In this document: positions 52,405 through 60,986 of the stretch, in pieces | How the letters are laid out: every line of letters starts with the position of its first letter | Position numbering within the stretch: position 1 is the stretch's first letter | Origin: JAKVBK01 sp022447275 | Lineage (GTDB): Bacteria; Pseudomonadota; Alphaproteobacteria; Rhodobacterales; Rhodobacteraceae | DNA: 64,000 bases | Assembly: GCA_047125605.1 (NCBI GenBank) | Contig: CP138932.1 | Span: 1,550,001 to 1,614,000 of the forward strand | Reading direction: 5' to 3' | Position numbers and translations under genes: made by a program | The notes under the pieces: generated by a model | Database searches by the model: none | What the model saw: only the letters and a program-made list of their open reading frames with translations | What the model was told of the DNA's origin: nothing

Positions 52405-53283
52405 ATGAAACTGCATCCGCTCTATTACCCCGACGCCGCGGCGTGGACTGCCGCACAGGCCAAACGTGTGCTGCTGTTTGGCATGTCCGGGCTTGGCAAA
52501 ACCCATGCCTCGAACATGTTGCGCAGCAAGGGCCATTGGTTTCACTATTCGATCGATTACCGCATCGGCACCCGCTACATGGGCGAACTGATTGCCGACA
52601 GCTTCAAGCACGAAGCCATGCAGGTGCCCTATCTGCGGCATTTATTGATGACAGACTCGATCTACATCGCGTCCAACATCACGTTCGACAATCTCGCGCC
52701 CCTGTCGATGTATCTGGGCAAGCCGGGCAGTGCAGAAAAAGGCGGGTTGCCTCTGGCAACTTATCGCAAGCGCCAAGCCGAGCATCGCAGCGCCGAGATC
52801 GCCGCGCTGCAGGACACCCCGCGCTTTATCGAGCGCGCTCAGGCGCTCTATGCCTATGACAATTTCGTATGCGACAGTGGCGGCTCGATCTGCGAAGTGG
52901 TGAACCCTGAGTATGCAGATGATCCCGTGCTCAAGACCCTCGCGGAAAACCTTCTGATGGTCTGGATCGAGGATACACCGGATCATATGGAAGAGCTCGC
53001 GCGCCGCTTCGATCGTGCGCCAAAGCCGATGTATTATGACCCCGCATTCCTCAATGAAAGCTGGGCGGACTATCTGGCTGACAGCAATCTGGCCGAGGAC
53101 GCGGTCGACCCCGATGCCTTCGTGCGCTGGACCTATGCCCGCGCCCTGTCGCACCGCCATCCCCGCTATGCGGCCATGGCGCGAAATTGGGGCGTGTCCG
53201 TCACTGCCGAGGAGATCGCCGTGGCCACAACGCCGGAGGCCTTCAATCAGTTGATTGCCAAGGCCCTTGAGCGCACCACCTAA
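52405..53283 (+). CDS. P-loop ATPase of unknown function
   Basis: Cytoplasmic protein of 292 residues with a Walker A motif GMSGLGKTHASN at about residues 29-40 and a small-kinase-like start; the later VCDSGGSICEVV and LLMVWIEDTPDHMEELA segments may form the rest of the nucleotide site. I recognise no established family function; similar proteins are annotated simply as ATPase in Rhodobacteraceae. It lies 65 bp before metA on the same strand and may share a transcript, but a metabolic link is not evident. The ATG at 52405 precedes the first conserved-looking segment. Confidence 0.75.
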   Translation: MKLHPLYYPDAAAWTAAQAKRVLLFGMSGLGKTHASNMLRSKGHWFHYSIDYRIGTRYMGELIADSFKHEAMQVPYLRHLLMTDSIYIASNITFDNLAPLSMYLGKPGSAEKGGLPLATYRKRQAEHRSAEIAALQDTPRFIERAQALYAYDNFVCDSGGSICEVVNPEYADDPVLKTLAENLLMVWIEDTPDHMEELARRFDRAPKPMYYDPAFLNESWADYLADSNLAEDAVDPDAFVRWTYARALSHRHPRYAAMARNWGVSVTAEEIAVATTPEAFNQLIAKALERTT

Positions 53284-53348
53284 AACCCTTATCTCAACGG
53301 CCCGCACGATGCCAACAGCCCCGCGCTGACGCAACCTCAGAGACGAAC

Positions 53349-54272
53349 ATGCCGATTACGTTGCCCGACACCCTGCCCGCCTATGACATCCTATCTGAGG
53401 AAGGCGTCATGGTGATGGGCGAAGGCCGAGCCGCGCGGCAGGACATCCGCCCCCTGCGGATCGCCCTTCTCAATCTTATGCCGCAAAAGATCCGCACGGA
53501 AACCCAATTCGCCCGCCTGATCGGCGCAACACCGCTGCAGATCGATCTGCATCTCGTGAAGATGACAGAGCATGTCTCCAAAACCACGTCTGCCGAACAC
53601 ATGGATGCATTCTATCGCCCTTTCGAGGAGGTGCGCGCCAGCGGCGAGAAATTTGACGGGTTGATCATTACCGGGGCACCAATCGAGCATCTCGAATTCG
53701 ATCAGGTCACCTATTGGCAGGAACTCACCGAGGTCTTCGCCTGGAGCCAGAACCATGTCCACGCCACCTTCGGCGTGTGCTGGGGCGGGATGGCCATGAT
53801 CAATCATTTCCACGGCGTGCAAAAGCACATGCTGGATGCCAAGGCCTTTGGCTGTTTCAGGCATTCGAACCGGCAGCCCGCCTCACCTTATCTGCGCGGG
53901 TTCTCCGATGATTTCGTGATCCCTGTCAGCCGGTGGACAGAAATGCGCCAGGACGAGATCGACGCCGTGGAAGGCCTCACAACCCTGCTTGGCAGTGACG
54001 ACACGGGCCCCTGCCTTGTTGCAGATGGCGCGCACCGGGCGCTCTACCTGTTCAACCATTTCGAGTATGACAGCGACACGTTGAAAGGCGAGTATGATCG
54101 CGATGTCGCTGCCGGCAAACCGATCAACGTGCCGGACAATTACTATCCCGACAACGATCCAACTCGCACGCCGCTCAACCGCTGGCGCAGCCACGCCCAT
54201 CTGCTCTATGGCAACTGGCTCAACGAAATTTATCAAACCACCCCCTTCGATCTGAATGAAATTGGCGCTTAG
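53349..54272 (+). CDS. metA: Homoserine O-acyltransferase MetA, predicted acetyl-specific
   Basis: Activates homoserine for methionine synthesis. The 307-residue protein has the MetA fold: LNLMPQKIRTETQF, the catalytic Cys144 in FGVCWGGMAM, and the His/Glu pair in LFNHFEYD. Residue 113, equivalent to E. coli MetA position 111, is Glu (GAPIEHLEF). Glu there is known to select acetyl-CoA whereas Gly selects succinyl-CoA, so the product should be O-acetylhomoserine despite the MetA-type name. The start ATG is preceded by GAGACGAAC. I looked for a SAM-II-like leader in the 65 bp upstream and saw none. Confidence 0.94.
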   Translation: MPITLPDTLPAYDILSEEGVMVMGEGRAARQDIRPLRIALLNLMPQKIRTETQFARLIGATPLQIDLHLVKMTEHVSKTTSAEHMDAFYRPFEEVRASGEKFDGLIITGAPIEHLEFDQVTYWQELTEVFAWSQNHVHATFGVCWGGMAMINHFHGVQKHMLDAKAFGCFRHSNRQPASPYLRGFSDDFVIPVSRWTEMRQDEIDAVEGLTTLLGSDDTGPCLVADGAHRALYLFNHFEYDSDTLKGEYDRDVAAGKPINVPDNYYPDNDPTRTPLNRWRSHAHLLYGNWLNEIYQTTPFDLNEIGA

Positions 54273-55206
54273 CATCCTTGTTCTACTCGCGGTGGCGTGG
54301 CTTTTGACGCTGTGGCGGGCCAACGCACGCGAAGCGGCGGCCGAGGCCGCCTATCCGCCCTCCGGGCAGTTTGTCACCCTTGCCTCGGGCCAGAGGATTC
54401 ACGCGGTCGTGTCCGGCACGGGCCCTGACATCGTCTTGATCCACGGGGCCTCTGGCAGCGTGCGCGATTGGACCTTCGAGATGCGCGACAGATTGGCAAC
54501 GCGCTACCGCGTCATCGCATTGGACCGGCCCGGATTCGGTTGGTCCGATCCATTTCCCCAAGGGGCGGGCACGATCACCGAGCAAGCCGGCGCTTTGCAA
54601 GAAGCGGCCGCCCTTTTGGGCGCCGAACGCCCCGTTGTTCTAGGCCATTCCTACGGCGGGGCGGTGGCCATTGCCTGGGCGGCTGAGTTGCCCGACACCC
54701 TGTCGGCCCTCGTGATGCTTGCAGGCGTCTCCCACACCTGGGACGGTGGCATCGATCTTTTGTACCGGGTGACCGGGCGCAGCTTGGGCGCAGCAATTGC
54801 AGTGCCGCTGCTGACCGCATGGGTGTCTGATGGCTATGTGGCCCGCAACATCGATTCAGTCTTTGCCCCCCAGCCAACACCGGAGGGCTACGGGGCGCAT
54901 TTCGGCCCCGCCATGACACTGCGCCGCCAGACCATGCGCATCAATGCAGCCGAACGTGTGGGCCTCTATGATGAGATCGCAGCGCTGATGCCATCCTACG
55001 CTACCCTGCCCATGCCCATAGAGATCGTGCATGGCGCCGCCGATGACATCGTTCCCGTACGCATCCATTCCCAGCCGCTCCACGAAACGGCCCCCGATAC
55101 AGTCCTCACCGTGCTCGACGGCATCGGGCACATGCCCCATCACAGCGCACCTGAGGCGGTAGAAGCCGCGATCGACAGGGCAGCGGCACGCGCCGGGATG
55201 CGCTGA
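54256..55206 (+). CDS. Alpha/beta hydrolase with N-terminal membrane anchor
   Basis: Hydrolase of 316 residues whose first 18 residues (LALSILVLLAVAWLLTLW) form a signal anchor. The core shows the oxyanion segment IVLIHGASGSVRDW, the nucleophile elbow VLGHSYGGAVAIAWA (Ser about residue 131), acid VHGAADDIVPV and His DGIGHMPHH. It resembles haloalkane dehalogenase/epoxide hydrolase-like esterases, but no substrate can be assigned. The start overlaps the end of metA by 17 bp, so expression is probably coupled. Confidence 0.86.
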   Translation: MKLALSILVLLAVAWLLTLWRANAREAAAEAAYPPSGQFVTLASGQRIHAVVSGTGPDIVLIHGASGSVRDWTFEMRDRLATRYRVIALDRPGFGWSDPFPQGAGTITEQAGALQEAAALLGAERPVVLGHSYGGAVAIAWAAELPDTLSALVMLAGVSHTWDGGIDLLYRVTGRSLGAAIAVPLLTAWVSDGYVARNIDSVFAPQPTPEGYGAHFGPAMTLRRQTMRINAAERVGLYDEIAALMPSYATLPMPIEIVHGAADDIVPVRIHSQPLHETAPDTVLTVLDGIGHMPHHSAPEAVEAAIDRAAARAGMR

Positions 55207-55280
55207 GCACAGGTTGCGTGCCACAATCCAAGGCGTCATAGTCCGTCAACCGCCCCTAGCCTGCAGGTCGAGCCGATCCC

Positions 55281-56156
55281 ATGACCAAGAAACTGCCCTT
55301 TGACGGCGCCATCAGCGCCTATCACGACACCGAGGCCCCCGCCGCAGTGCGCAAAGCGTTGGCCAAGGCCGACAAGGGCGACATGCTCGATGACAGCTAC
55401 CCCTACAAGGAGCAGATGTCAGGCAAGGCCTATGACAAACACCTCGATGAGATGCAGATCGAGTTGGTCAAACTGCAAAGCTGGGTCAAATCCACCGGCG
55501 CACGCATTGCGATTGTGTTCGAGGGGCGGGATGCGTCTGGCAAAGGCGGAACGATAAAGCGCTTCCGCGAGAACCTGAACCCGCGCATCGCTAAGGTGGT
55601 GGCCCTGTCAAAACCCTCCGACAGGGAGGCCGGCCAATGGTATTTTCAGCGGTATGCGTGCCACCTGCCCGCCGCAGGTGAAATCACCATTTTCGACCGT
55701 TCTTGGTACAATCGGGGCGTGGTGGAGCATGTGTTCGGCTTTTGCACGCCCGGTCAGCGCGAAAGCTTTTTTTCCCAGCTGCCCAGCTTCGAGCACACGC
55801 TGGTCGACGATGGCATGTATCTGTTCAAGATCTGGCTAAATGTCGGGCGCGCAGAACAACTGCGCCGATTTCTCGAGCGGGAAAGCGATCCGCTCAAGCA
55901 GTGGAAGTTGAGCCCGATCGATGTGGAGGGGCTCGCGCTGTGGGACGGCTACACCTCCGCGATCGGTGAAACGCTGTCGCGCAGTCACACGCCCGACACG
56001 CCCTGGACCGTGATACGTTCCGACGACAAACGGCGAGCCCGGATTGCCGCGATCCAGACAGTGCTTCAGGCCGTGCCCTATGAGGGCCGCGACACCGATG
56101 CCATTGGCCTGCGCGACGACGCAATCTGCGGCGGTCCGGACATCTTGCAGGGTTAG
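55281..56156 (+). CDS. ppk2: Polyphosphate kinase 2
   Basis: Single-domain PPK2 of 291 residues that transfers phosphate between polyphosphate and nucleotides. Walker A is FEGRDASGKGGTIKRF (about residues 77-92), Walker B FDRSWYNRGVVEHVFGF near residue 140, and the helical lid has RFLERESDPLKQWKLSP. Class I versus II/III preference cannot be decided from these motifs. The start ATG lies 75 bp after the hydrolase gene. It ends 11 bp before a TetR-type regulator gene, suggesting co-transcription. Confidence 0.93.
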   Translation: MTKKLPFDGAISAYHDTEAPAAVRKALAKADKGDMLDDSYPYKEQMSGKAYDKHLDEMQIELVKLQSWVKSTGARIAIVFEGRDASGKGGTIKRFRENLNPRIAKVVALSKPSDREAGQWYFQRYACHLPAAGEITIFDRSWYNRGVVEHVFGFCTPGQRESFFSQLPSFEHTLVDDGMYLFKIWLNVGRAEQLRRFLERESDPLKQWKLSPIDVEGLALWDGYTSAIGETLSRSHTPDTPWTVIRSDDKRRARIAAIQTVLQAVPYEGRDTDAIGLRDDAICGGPDILQG

Positions 56157-56167
56157 AGGAAGAAGCG

Positions 56168-56791
56168 TTGGCCGACAAGAAACGCGGATATCACCATGGC
56201 AACCTGCGCCAAGCCCTCGTGGAAGCTGCGATAGGCCTGATCGAGGAAAAGGGCCCCCAGGGCTGGACCCTCTCGGAGGCAGCCAAATCCGCAGGTGTTA
56301 CGCCCGCAGCCGTCTATCGGCATTTTGCGGGCCGCGAAGACCTCTTGGCCGAGATCGCTAAACAGGGCTACGAGGTCTTTGCCGATCTGATGGAATTTGC
56401 GTATGCCAAAGGCGAAGGCTCTGCGCTATCTGCGTTTGAGAGCACCGGCCGGGCCTATCTCGCCTTCGCGCGCAAATATCCCGGGCACTATCAAGCGATG
56501 TTTGAAAGCGGGATTAACATCAACCGCGATCCGGAACTGGCAGCAGTTGCGGGCCGCGCGGGCGCCGTGCTGGAGAAGGCCGCAGAGCGACTGTCAGAAC
56601 GCATCCCCCCTGAGAAAAGACCGCCGCCGCAAATGTTTTCGGCCCATGTCTGGGCAATGTCCCACGGCGTTGTCGAACTGTTTGCCCGCGGCGCTCCGGG
56701 TACGCGCAGCCCGTTTCCACCCGAAGACCTTTTGGAGACAGGCATCGGAATCTACCTGCGTGGCCTGGGGTTGATCGGCCCGGACGAATGA
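56168..56791 (+). CDS. TetR/AcrR family transcriptional regulator
   Basis: Repressor-type protein of 207 residues. The N-terminal helix-turn-helix is typical: GYHHGNLRQALVEAAIGLIEEKG, then LSEAAKSAGVTPAAVYRHFAGREDLLAEI (quoted here in part: AGVTPAAVYRHFAGREDLL, residues about 44-62). The C-terminal ligand domain resembles the WHG type (TetR_C_33). A TTG start at 56168 is used, preceded by AGAGGAAGAA. It follows ppk2 closely, but its targets and ligand are unknown. Confidence 0.88.
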   Translation: MADKKRGYHHGNLRQALVEAAIGLIEEKGPQGWTLSEAAKSAGVTPAAVYRHFAGREDLLAEIAKQGYEVFADLMEFAYAKGEGSALSAFESTGRAYLAFARKYPGHYQAMFESGININRDPELAAVAGRAGAVLEKAAERLSERIPPEKRPPPQMFSAHVWAMSHGVVELFARGAPGTRSPFPPEDLLETGIGIYLRGLGLIGPDE

Positions 56792-57067
56792 CCCCCTGAC
56801 AGCCATTAGAACTGCCTTGACGGCCTCAAACTCCGCGCCTTGCGCCCGGGCCAAGGGCGCTCCCGTGGGGGCCGCGGCGATCATAGATCGCCTTGCTCCC
56901 TTTGGGCCCAGCCGGGGCGAAGCCCCGGCGCTGTGGAGCATCCGGCACCAAATCCTGAAAAACCCACAGGCCGGACATAACGCAAGCCGGCCAAAACAGC
57001 GCAACATCCAGACCTGCGACGCATCCCAGAGATTGCCCCCGAAGCCACAGCATCGTATATGCGCGCC

Positions 57068-58675
57068 ATGCTGGACACACGCCCAAACCGCCCCGATCTG
57101 CCGCCCGAGATTGCGCGCCGTCGCACCTTTGCGATCATCTCGCATCCGGATGCCGGCAAGACGACACTGACCGAGAAATTCCTCCTCTACGGGGGCGCCA
57201 TTCAGATGGCCGGCCAAGTACGCGCCAAAGGCGAGGCCCGGCGCACCCGTTCGGACTTCATGAAAATGGAGCAGGACCGCGGTATATCGGTCTCGGCCTC
57301 GGCGATGTCGTTCGATTTCCGAAACTTCCGGTTCAATCTGGTGGACACGCCCGGCCACTCAGACTTCTCAGAAGACACATACCGCACCCTGACCGCAGTG
57401 GATGCTGCCGTCATGGTGATTGACGGCGCCAAAGGGGTGGAAAGCCAGACGCAGAAATTGTTTGAGGTCTGCCGCCTGCGCGATCTGCCCATCCTGACGT
57501 TCTGTAACAAGATGGATCGGGAAAGCCGCGACACGTTTGAGATCATCGACGAGATCCAGGAAAATCTGGCGATTGATGTCACACCCGCCTCCTGGCCCAT
57601 CGGGGTGGGGCGGGAATTTCTCGGCTGCTACGATCTACTCAATGACCGCTTGGAACTCATGGACCGCGCGGACCGCAACAAGGTGGCCGAAAGCATCGCA
57701 ATCGAAGGCCTCGATGACCCGCGATTGGCTGCGAATATTCCCGCCGAGCTTTTGGAAAAACTGCTCGAAGAAGTGGAGATGGCGCGCGAATTGCTGCCTA
57801 GGCTGGACATGCAGGCCGTTGCAGATGGTACCCTGACACCGATCTGGTTCGGCTCGGCCATCAACTCTTTCGGGGTGAAGGAACTGATGGACGGAATCGC
57901 TGATTTCGGGCCCGAGCCACAGCCGCAAACCGCTGCGCCACGCCAGATTGCGCCGGAAGAGAAGAAAGTATCGGGTTTCGTGTTCAAGGTGCAGGCCAAC
58001 ATGGACCCGAAGCACCGCGATAGGGTTGCTTTCGTGCGGATGGCCTCTGGGCATTTCAAGCGCGGCATGAAGCTGACACATGTGCGCACGAAAAAGCCCA
58101 TGGCTGTCTCAAACCCTGTGATGTTTCTGGCCTCTGACCGGGAACTCGCTGAAGAAGCCTGGGCCGGTGACATAATCGGCATTCCGAACCACGGGCAACT
58201 GCGGATCGGCGATACCCTGACCGAGGGCGAGGTTTTGCGCGTCACGGGCATCCCCTCCTTTGCGCCCGAGCTTTTGCAAACCTGTCGGGCGGGCGACCCG
58301 TTGAAGGCAAAGCACTTGGAAAAGGCCTTGATGCAGTTTGCCGAGGAAGGCGCTGCAAAGGTGTTCAAACCGAGCATCGGTGCGGGCTTTATTGTCGGCG
58401 TGGTGGGCGCGCTTCAATTCGAGGTGCTGGCATCAAGGATCGAACTTGAATACGGACTCCCTGTACGGTTTGAGGCGAGCCAGTTCACCTCTGCGCGCTG
58501 GGTCACGGGAGACAAAGCCGCGCTAGATGCCTTTGCCGCTGCCAACAAGCAGCACATGGCCGCAGACAATGACGGCGACATCGTATACCTTACACGCTTG
58601 CAATGGGATATTGACCGGGTCGCCCGGGATTATCCTGACATAACGCTAAGCGCGACGAAGGAAATGATGGTGTGA
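57068..58675 (+). CDS. prfC: Peptide chain release factor 3
   Basis: Translational GTPase of 535 residues that recycles RF1/RF2 from the ribosome. GTPase motifs are G1 SHPDAGKTTLTEKF (residues about 26-39), switch I around RTRSDFMKMEQDRGISV, G3 VDTPGHSDFSEDTYRT and G4 CNKMDRESRD. The C-terminal RF3 domain contains AAKVFKPSIGAGFIVGVVGALQFEV (quoted in part: GAGFIVGVVGALQFEV). An ATG nine bases upstream is an alternative start. Length and order match E. coli PrfC. Confidence 0.95.
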   Translation: MLDTRPNRPDLPPEIARRRTFAIISHPDAGKTTLTEKFLLYGGAIQMAGQVRAKGEARRTRSDFMKMEQDRGISVSASAMSFDFRNFRFNLVDTPGHSDFSEDTYRTLTAVDAAVMVIDGAKGVESQTQKLFEVCRLRDLPILTFCNKMDRESRDTFEIIDEIQENLAIDVTPASWPIGVGREFLGCYDLLNDRLELMDRADRNKVAESIAIEGLDDPRLAANIPAELLEKLLEEVEMARELLPRLDMQAVADGTLTPIWFGSAINSFGVKELMDGIADFGPEPQPQTAAPRQIAPEEKKVSGFVFKVQANMDPKHRDRVAFVRMASGHFKRGMKLTHVRTKKPMAVSNPVMFLASDRELAEEAWAGDIIGIPNHGQLRIGDTLTEGEVLRVTGIPSFAPELLQTCRAGDPLKAKHLEKALMQFAEEGAAKVFKPSIGAGFIVGVVGALQFEVLASRIELEYGLPVRFEASQFTSARWVTGDKAALDAFAAANKQHMAADNDGDIVYLTRLQWDIDRVARDYPDITLSATKEMMV

Positions 58676-58729
58676 AACGCGCAACGGCTGACAGGATCTG
58701 CTCCTGCATTACTCTTGACCCCTAAGCAC

Positions 58730-58963
58730 TCACGATGTGGGCGCGTCGTCCAGCGGGCTAGCACCGCTATTTGCGACAGGAACAAAGCGACGCAGCCAAC
58801 GCAGCACGATCCATGCGCTCAACACCCCCGTCGTCAAAGACAAGTTGACCCTCTCAGCGGTTAATCCCACTTTGTTGAGCCCATCAAGCACGGTCTCCAT
58901 AAACAATCCCGCAACGATGGCGGGATTTATTGCATTCCATAAAGCAACAATTTCCTCTGGCAT
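58730..58963 (-). CDS. Possible small membrane protein
   Basis: Open frame of 77 codons from an ATG at 58963 that has GGAAGGG eight bases upstream. The peptide begins MPEEIVALWNAINPAIVAGLF and has two hydrophobic stretches (about residues 11-27 and 45-57) followed by a basic segment LRWLRRFVP and an acidic tail. I recognise no family. A good ribosome binding site and coherent topology argue for a gene; short length and lack of a known homologue argue against. Confidence 0.4.
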   Translation of the reverse strand: MPEEIVALWNAINPAIVAGLFMETVLDGLNKVGLTAERVNLSLTTGVLSAWIVLRWLRRFVPVANSGASPLDDAPTS

Positions 58964-59363
58964 CTGCGACCCTTCCACTCCACTTCTGCTCAAGTGTCCC
59001 TCAGGACAAGCCTAGGCGGCAGGTGCGAACAATTGTGGCCGAATTAGAGGCAATTTGAGGGCAAAGACATTTTTGATCCCTCTGAGGCGACGATGCAGCC
59101 CTTTTTGCCTCCGATTTGTGGCTATTTTGCAGATCACAGCGGATTAACCAACGCACCTAGTCACCTCAGAGCAACCCGGCACTGGCGCGATTTGACCTAC
59201 AGCCCGAAACCGGGTATCTCGCCTGTGTCCGCGAGGCGCGCGGGCACTTCCGCCGGGGCGCAACGATATGGCGTCCCAATTTATTGGAGGCAAGGCCTTC
59301 TATTGGGATGCAGAGAAGGGCCAGCATGTGCGGCCCGATGCGTTCACCCCGCATGGGACTTAA
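58964..59363. other. Region upstream of the DEAD-box helicase gene
   Basis: About 400 bp with no firm gene. A 31-codon frame, MASQFIGGKAFYWDAE and onward, ends at 59363 directly against the helicase ATG (TAAATG); it lacks a ribosome binding site and could be a leader peptide or chance. Promoters for both neighbours probably lie here. Confidence 0.35.
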
Positions 59364-60770
59364 ATGACAAGTTTTTCGGATCTCGAACTCGCCCCAAAGG
59401 TTCTCAAAGCCGTTGAAGAGGCGGGCTATTCGCAGCCAACCCCGATCCAGGCGGGTGCTATCCCGCCTGCTTTGAAGGGGCAGGATGTTCTGGGCATTGC
59501 TCAAACCGGCACTGGTAAAACGGCAAGCTTCACCCTGCCGATGATCACCTTGCTGAGTAAAGGCCGCGCGCGGGCGCGCATGCCGCGCAGCCTCGTGCTG
59601 GCCCCCACCCGCGAATTGGCGGCTCAGGTTGCAGAGAATTTCGACATCTACGCAAAGCACACGCGCCTGACCAAGGCGTTGCTGATCGGGGGGGTCTCCT
59701 TCAAGGAGCAAGACCTGCTGATCAACCGTGGCGTTGATGTGTTGATCGCCACGCCCGGCCGCCTGCTAGATCATTTTGAGCGCGGCAAGCTGCTGCTGAC
59801 CGGTGTGCAAATCATGGTCGTGGACGAGGCTGACCGCATGCTCGATATGGGCTTTATCCCGGACATCGAGAAGATCTTCCAACTGACGCCGTTCACCCGG
59901 CAGACCCTGTTTTTCTCTGCCACCATGGCGCCCGAGATCGAGCGGATCACCAACACATTCCTGTCTGCACCGGCTAAGGTCGAGGTGGCCCGCGCCGCCA
60001 CAACATCAGACACAATCACCCAAGCAGCCGTCTTTCATAAAGCCTCGCGCAGGGATCGCCTTGCCAGTGAAAAACGCTCGCTTTTGCGGGCCTTGATCGA
60101 GCAGGAAGGGGACAGTTGCACCAACGCGATCATTTTCTGCAACCGCAAGGTTGATGTCGATATCGTTGCCAAATCCTTGAAAAAATACAAGTTCAACGCC
60201 GAACCGATCCACGGAGATCTCGACCAGTCGCACCGGATGCGCACGCTCGATGGCTTCCGCGATGGGTCGATCCGCTTTCTTGTTGCCTCTGACGTTGCAG
60301 CACGCGGCCTCGACATTCCGAATGTCAGCCATGTGTTCAACTTCGACGTGCCCGGCCACTCTGAGGACTACGTACACCGGATCGGGCGCACGGGGCGTGC
60401 GGGGCGCACCGGTAAGGCCTTTATGATCGTCACCCCAGCGGATGAGAAAGCCTTTGCCGCGATCGAAGACCTCGTGAAGCAGGAAATTCCGCGCGGCGAA
60501 AACCCCTTGGATGCCCGCAAAGCCGCCAAATCTACCCCTACAAAGGCTGACGAAAACGCCCCAGAGGCCGCAGCCGAGCCAAAGCCCTCCTCCAAAGGCA
60601 AATCCCGCGCCGCCGAGCCTGAGCCGAAAGCTCAGGATGACAAGCCTGCGAAAAAGCCTCGTGGGCGCGGTGGACGTGGCGGACGTGGGCGTGATGAGCC
60701 TGTTGTCGGCCTTGGCGACCACGTGCCCGACTTTATCGCCCGCTCCTTCGGTGAGCGCCGCACGGGCTGA
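59364..60770 (+). CDS. DEAD-box ATP-dependent RNA helicase
   Basis: RNA helicase of 468 residues. Motifs in order: Q-motif SQPTPIQAGAIPPAL, I AQTGTGKTASF (about residues 46-56), Ia PTRELAAQ, II VVDEADRMLDMG, III SAT, IV IIFCNRK, V ASDVAARGLDIP and VI HRIGRTGRAGRTG. The last 90 residues are low-complexity, rich in Lys, Pro, Ala and Arg-Gly (KPRGRGGRGGRGRD), typical of RhlE-type proteins that act on rRNA or mRNA. A hairpin terminator follows. Exact subfamily (RhlE versus DbpA/SrmB) is best guessed as RhlE. Confidence 0.93.
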   Translation: MTSFSDLELAPKVLKAVEEAGYSQPTPIQAGAIPPALKGQDVLGIAQTGTGKTASFTLPMITLLSKGRARARMPRSLVLAPTRELAAQVAENFDIYAKHTRLTKALLIGGVSFKEQDLLINRGVDVLIATPGRLLDHFERGKLLLTGVQIMVVDEADRMLDMGFIPDIEKIFQLTPFTRQTLFFSATMAPEIERITNTFLSAPAKVEVARAATTSDTITQAAVFHKASRRDRLASEKRSLLRALIEQEGDSCTNAIIFCNRKVDVDIVAKSLKKYKFNAEPIHGDLDQSHRMRTLDGFRDGSIRFLVASDVAARGLDIPNVSHVFNFDVPGHSEDYVHRIGRTGRAGRTGKAFMIVTPADEKAFAAIEDLVKQEIPRGENPLDARKAAKSTPTKADENAPEAAAEPKPSSKGKSRAAEPEPKAQDDKPAKKPRGRGGRGGRGRDEPVVGLGDHVPDFIARSFGERRTG

Positions 60771-60804
60771 GCAGCCCTCCCCTGCAATCTCTCCATTGGG
60801 ATGT

Positions 60805-60830
60805 AAGCGGCCTGTTGCAACAGGTCGCTT
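60805..60830. terminator. Hairpin between helicase gene and convergent lpd gene
   Basis: Eleven-bp stem (AAGCGGCCTGT with ACAGGTCGCTT, one G-T) around a TGCA loop with T-rich flank, in the 216-bp convergent gap. It could serve both genes. Confidence 0.65.
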
Positions 60831-60986
60831 TCGCTTAGGCAAAGCGCGCATCGGTCTGGTTTGACCTCGAACCGCATTGCTGCGCCGCGGTCGCGCAATG
60901 CGACACCAGATTGGGATATAATAAACCAAATGGCGACCAATCCTCTGCGGGGCTGGACGCCATCAGTGCAATTTCATCACGGTTGC

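Noticed and set aside
53284..53348. Possible SAM-II riboswitch before metA
   Set aside because: The 65-bp leader does not show the expected pseudoknot-forming segments; I could not pair a convincing SAM-II core.
58902..58930. CCCGC/GCGGG hairpin that could terminate prfC
   Set aside because: It lies more than 200 bp past the prfC stop and inside the candidate small gene; a five-base stem is weak evidence.
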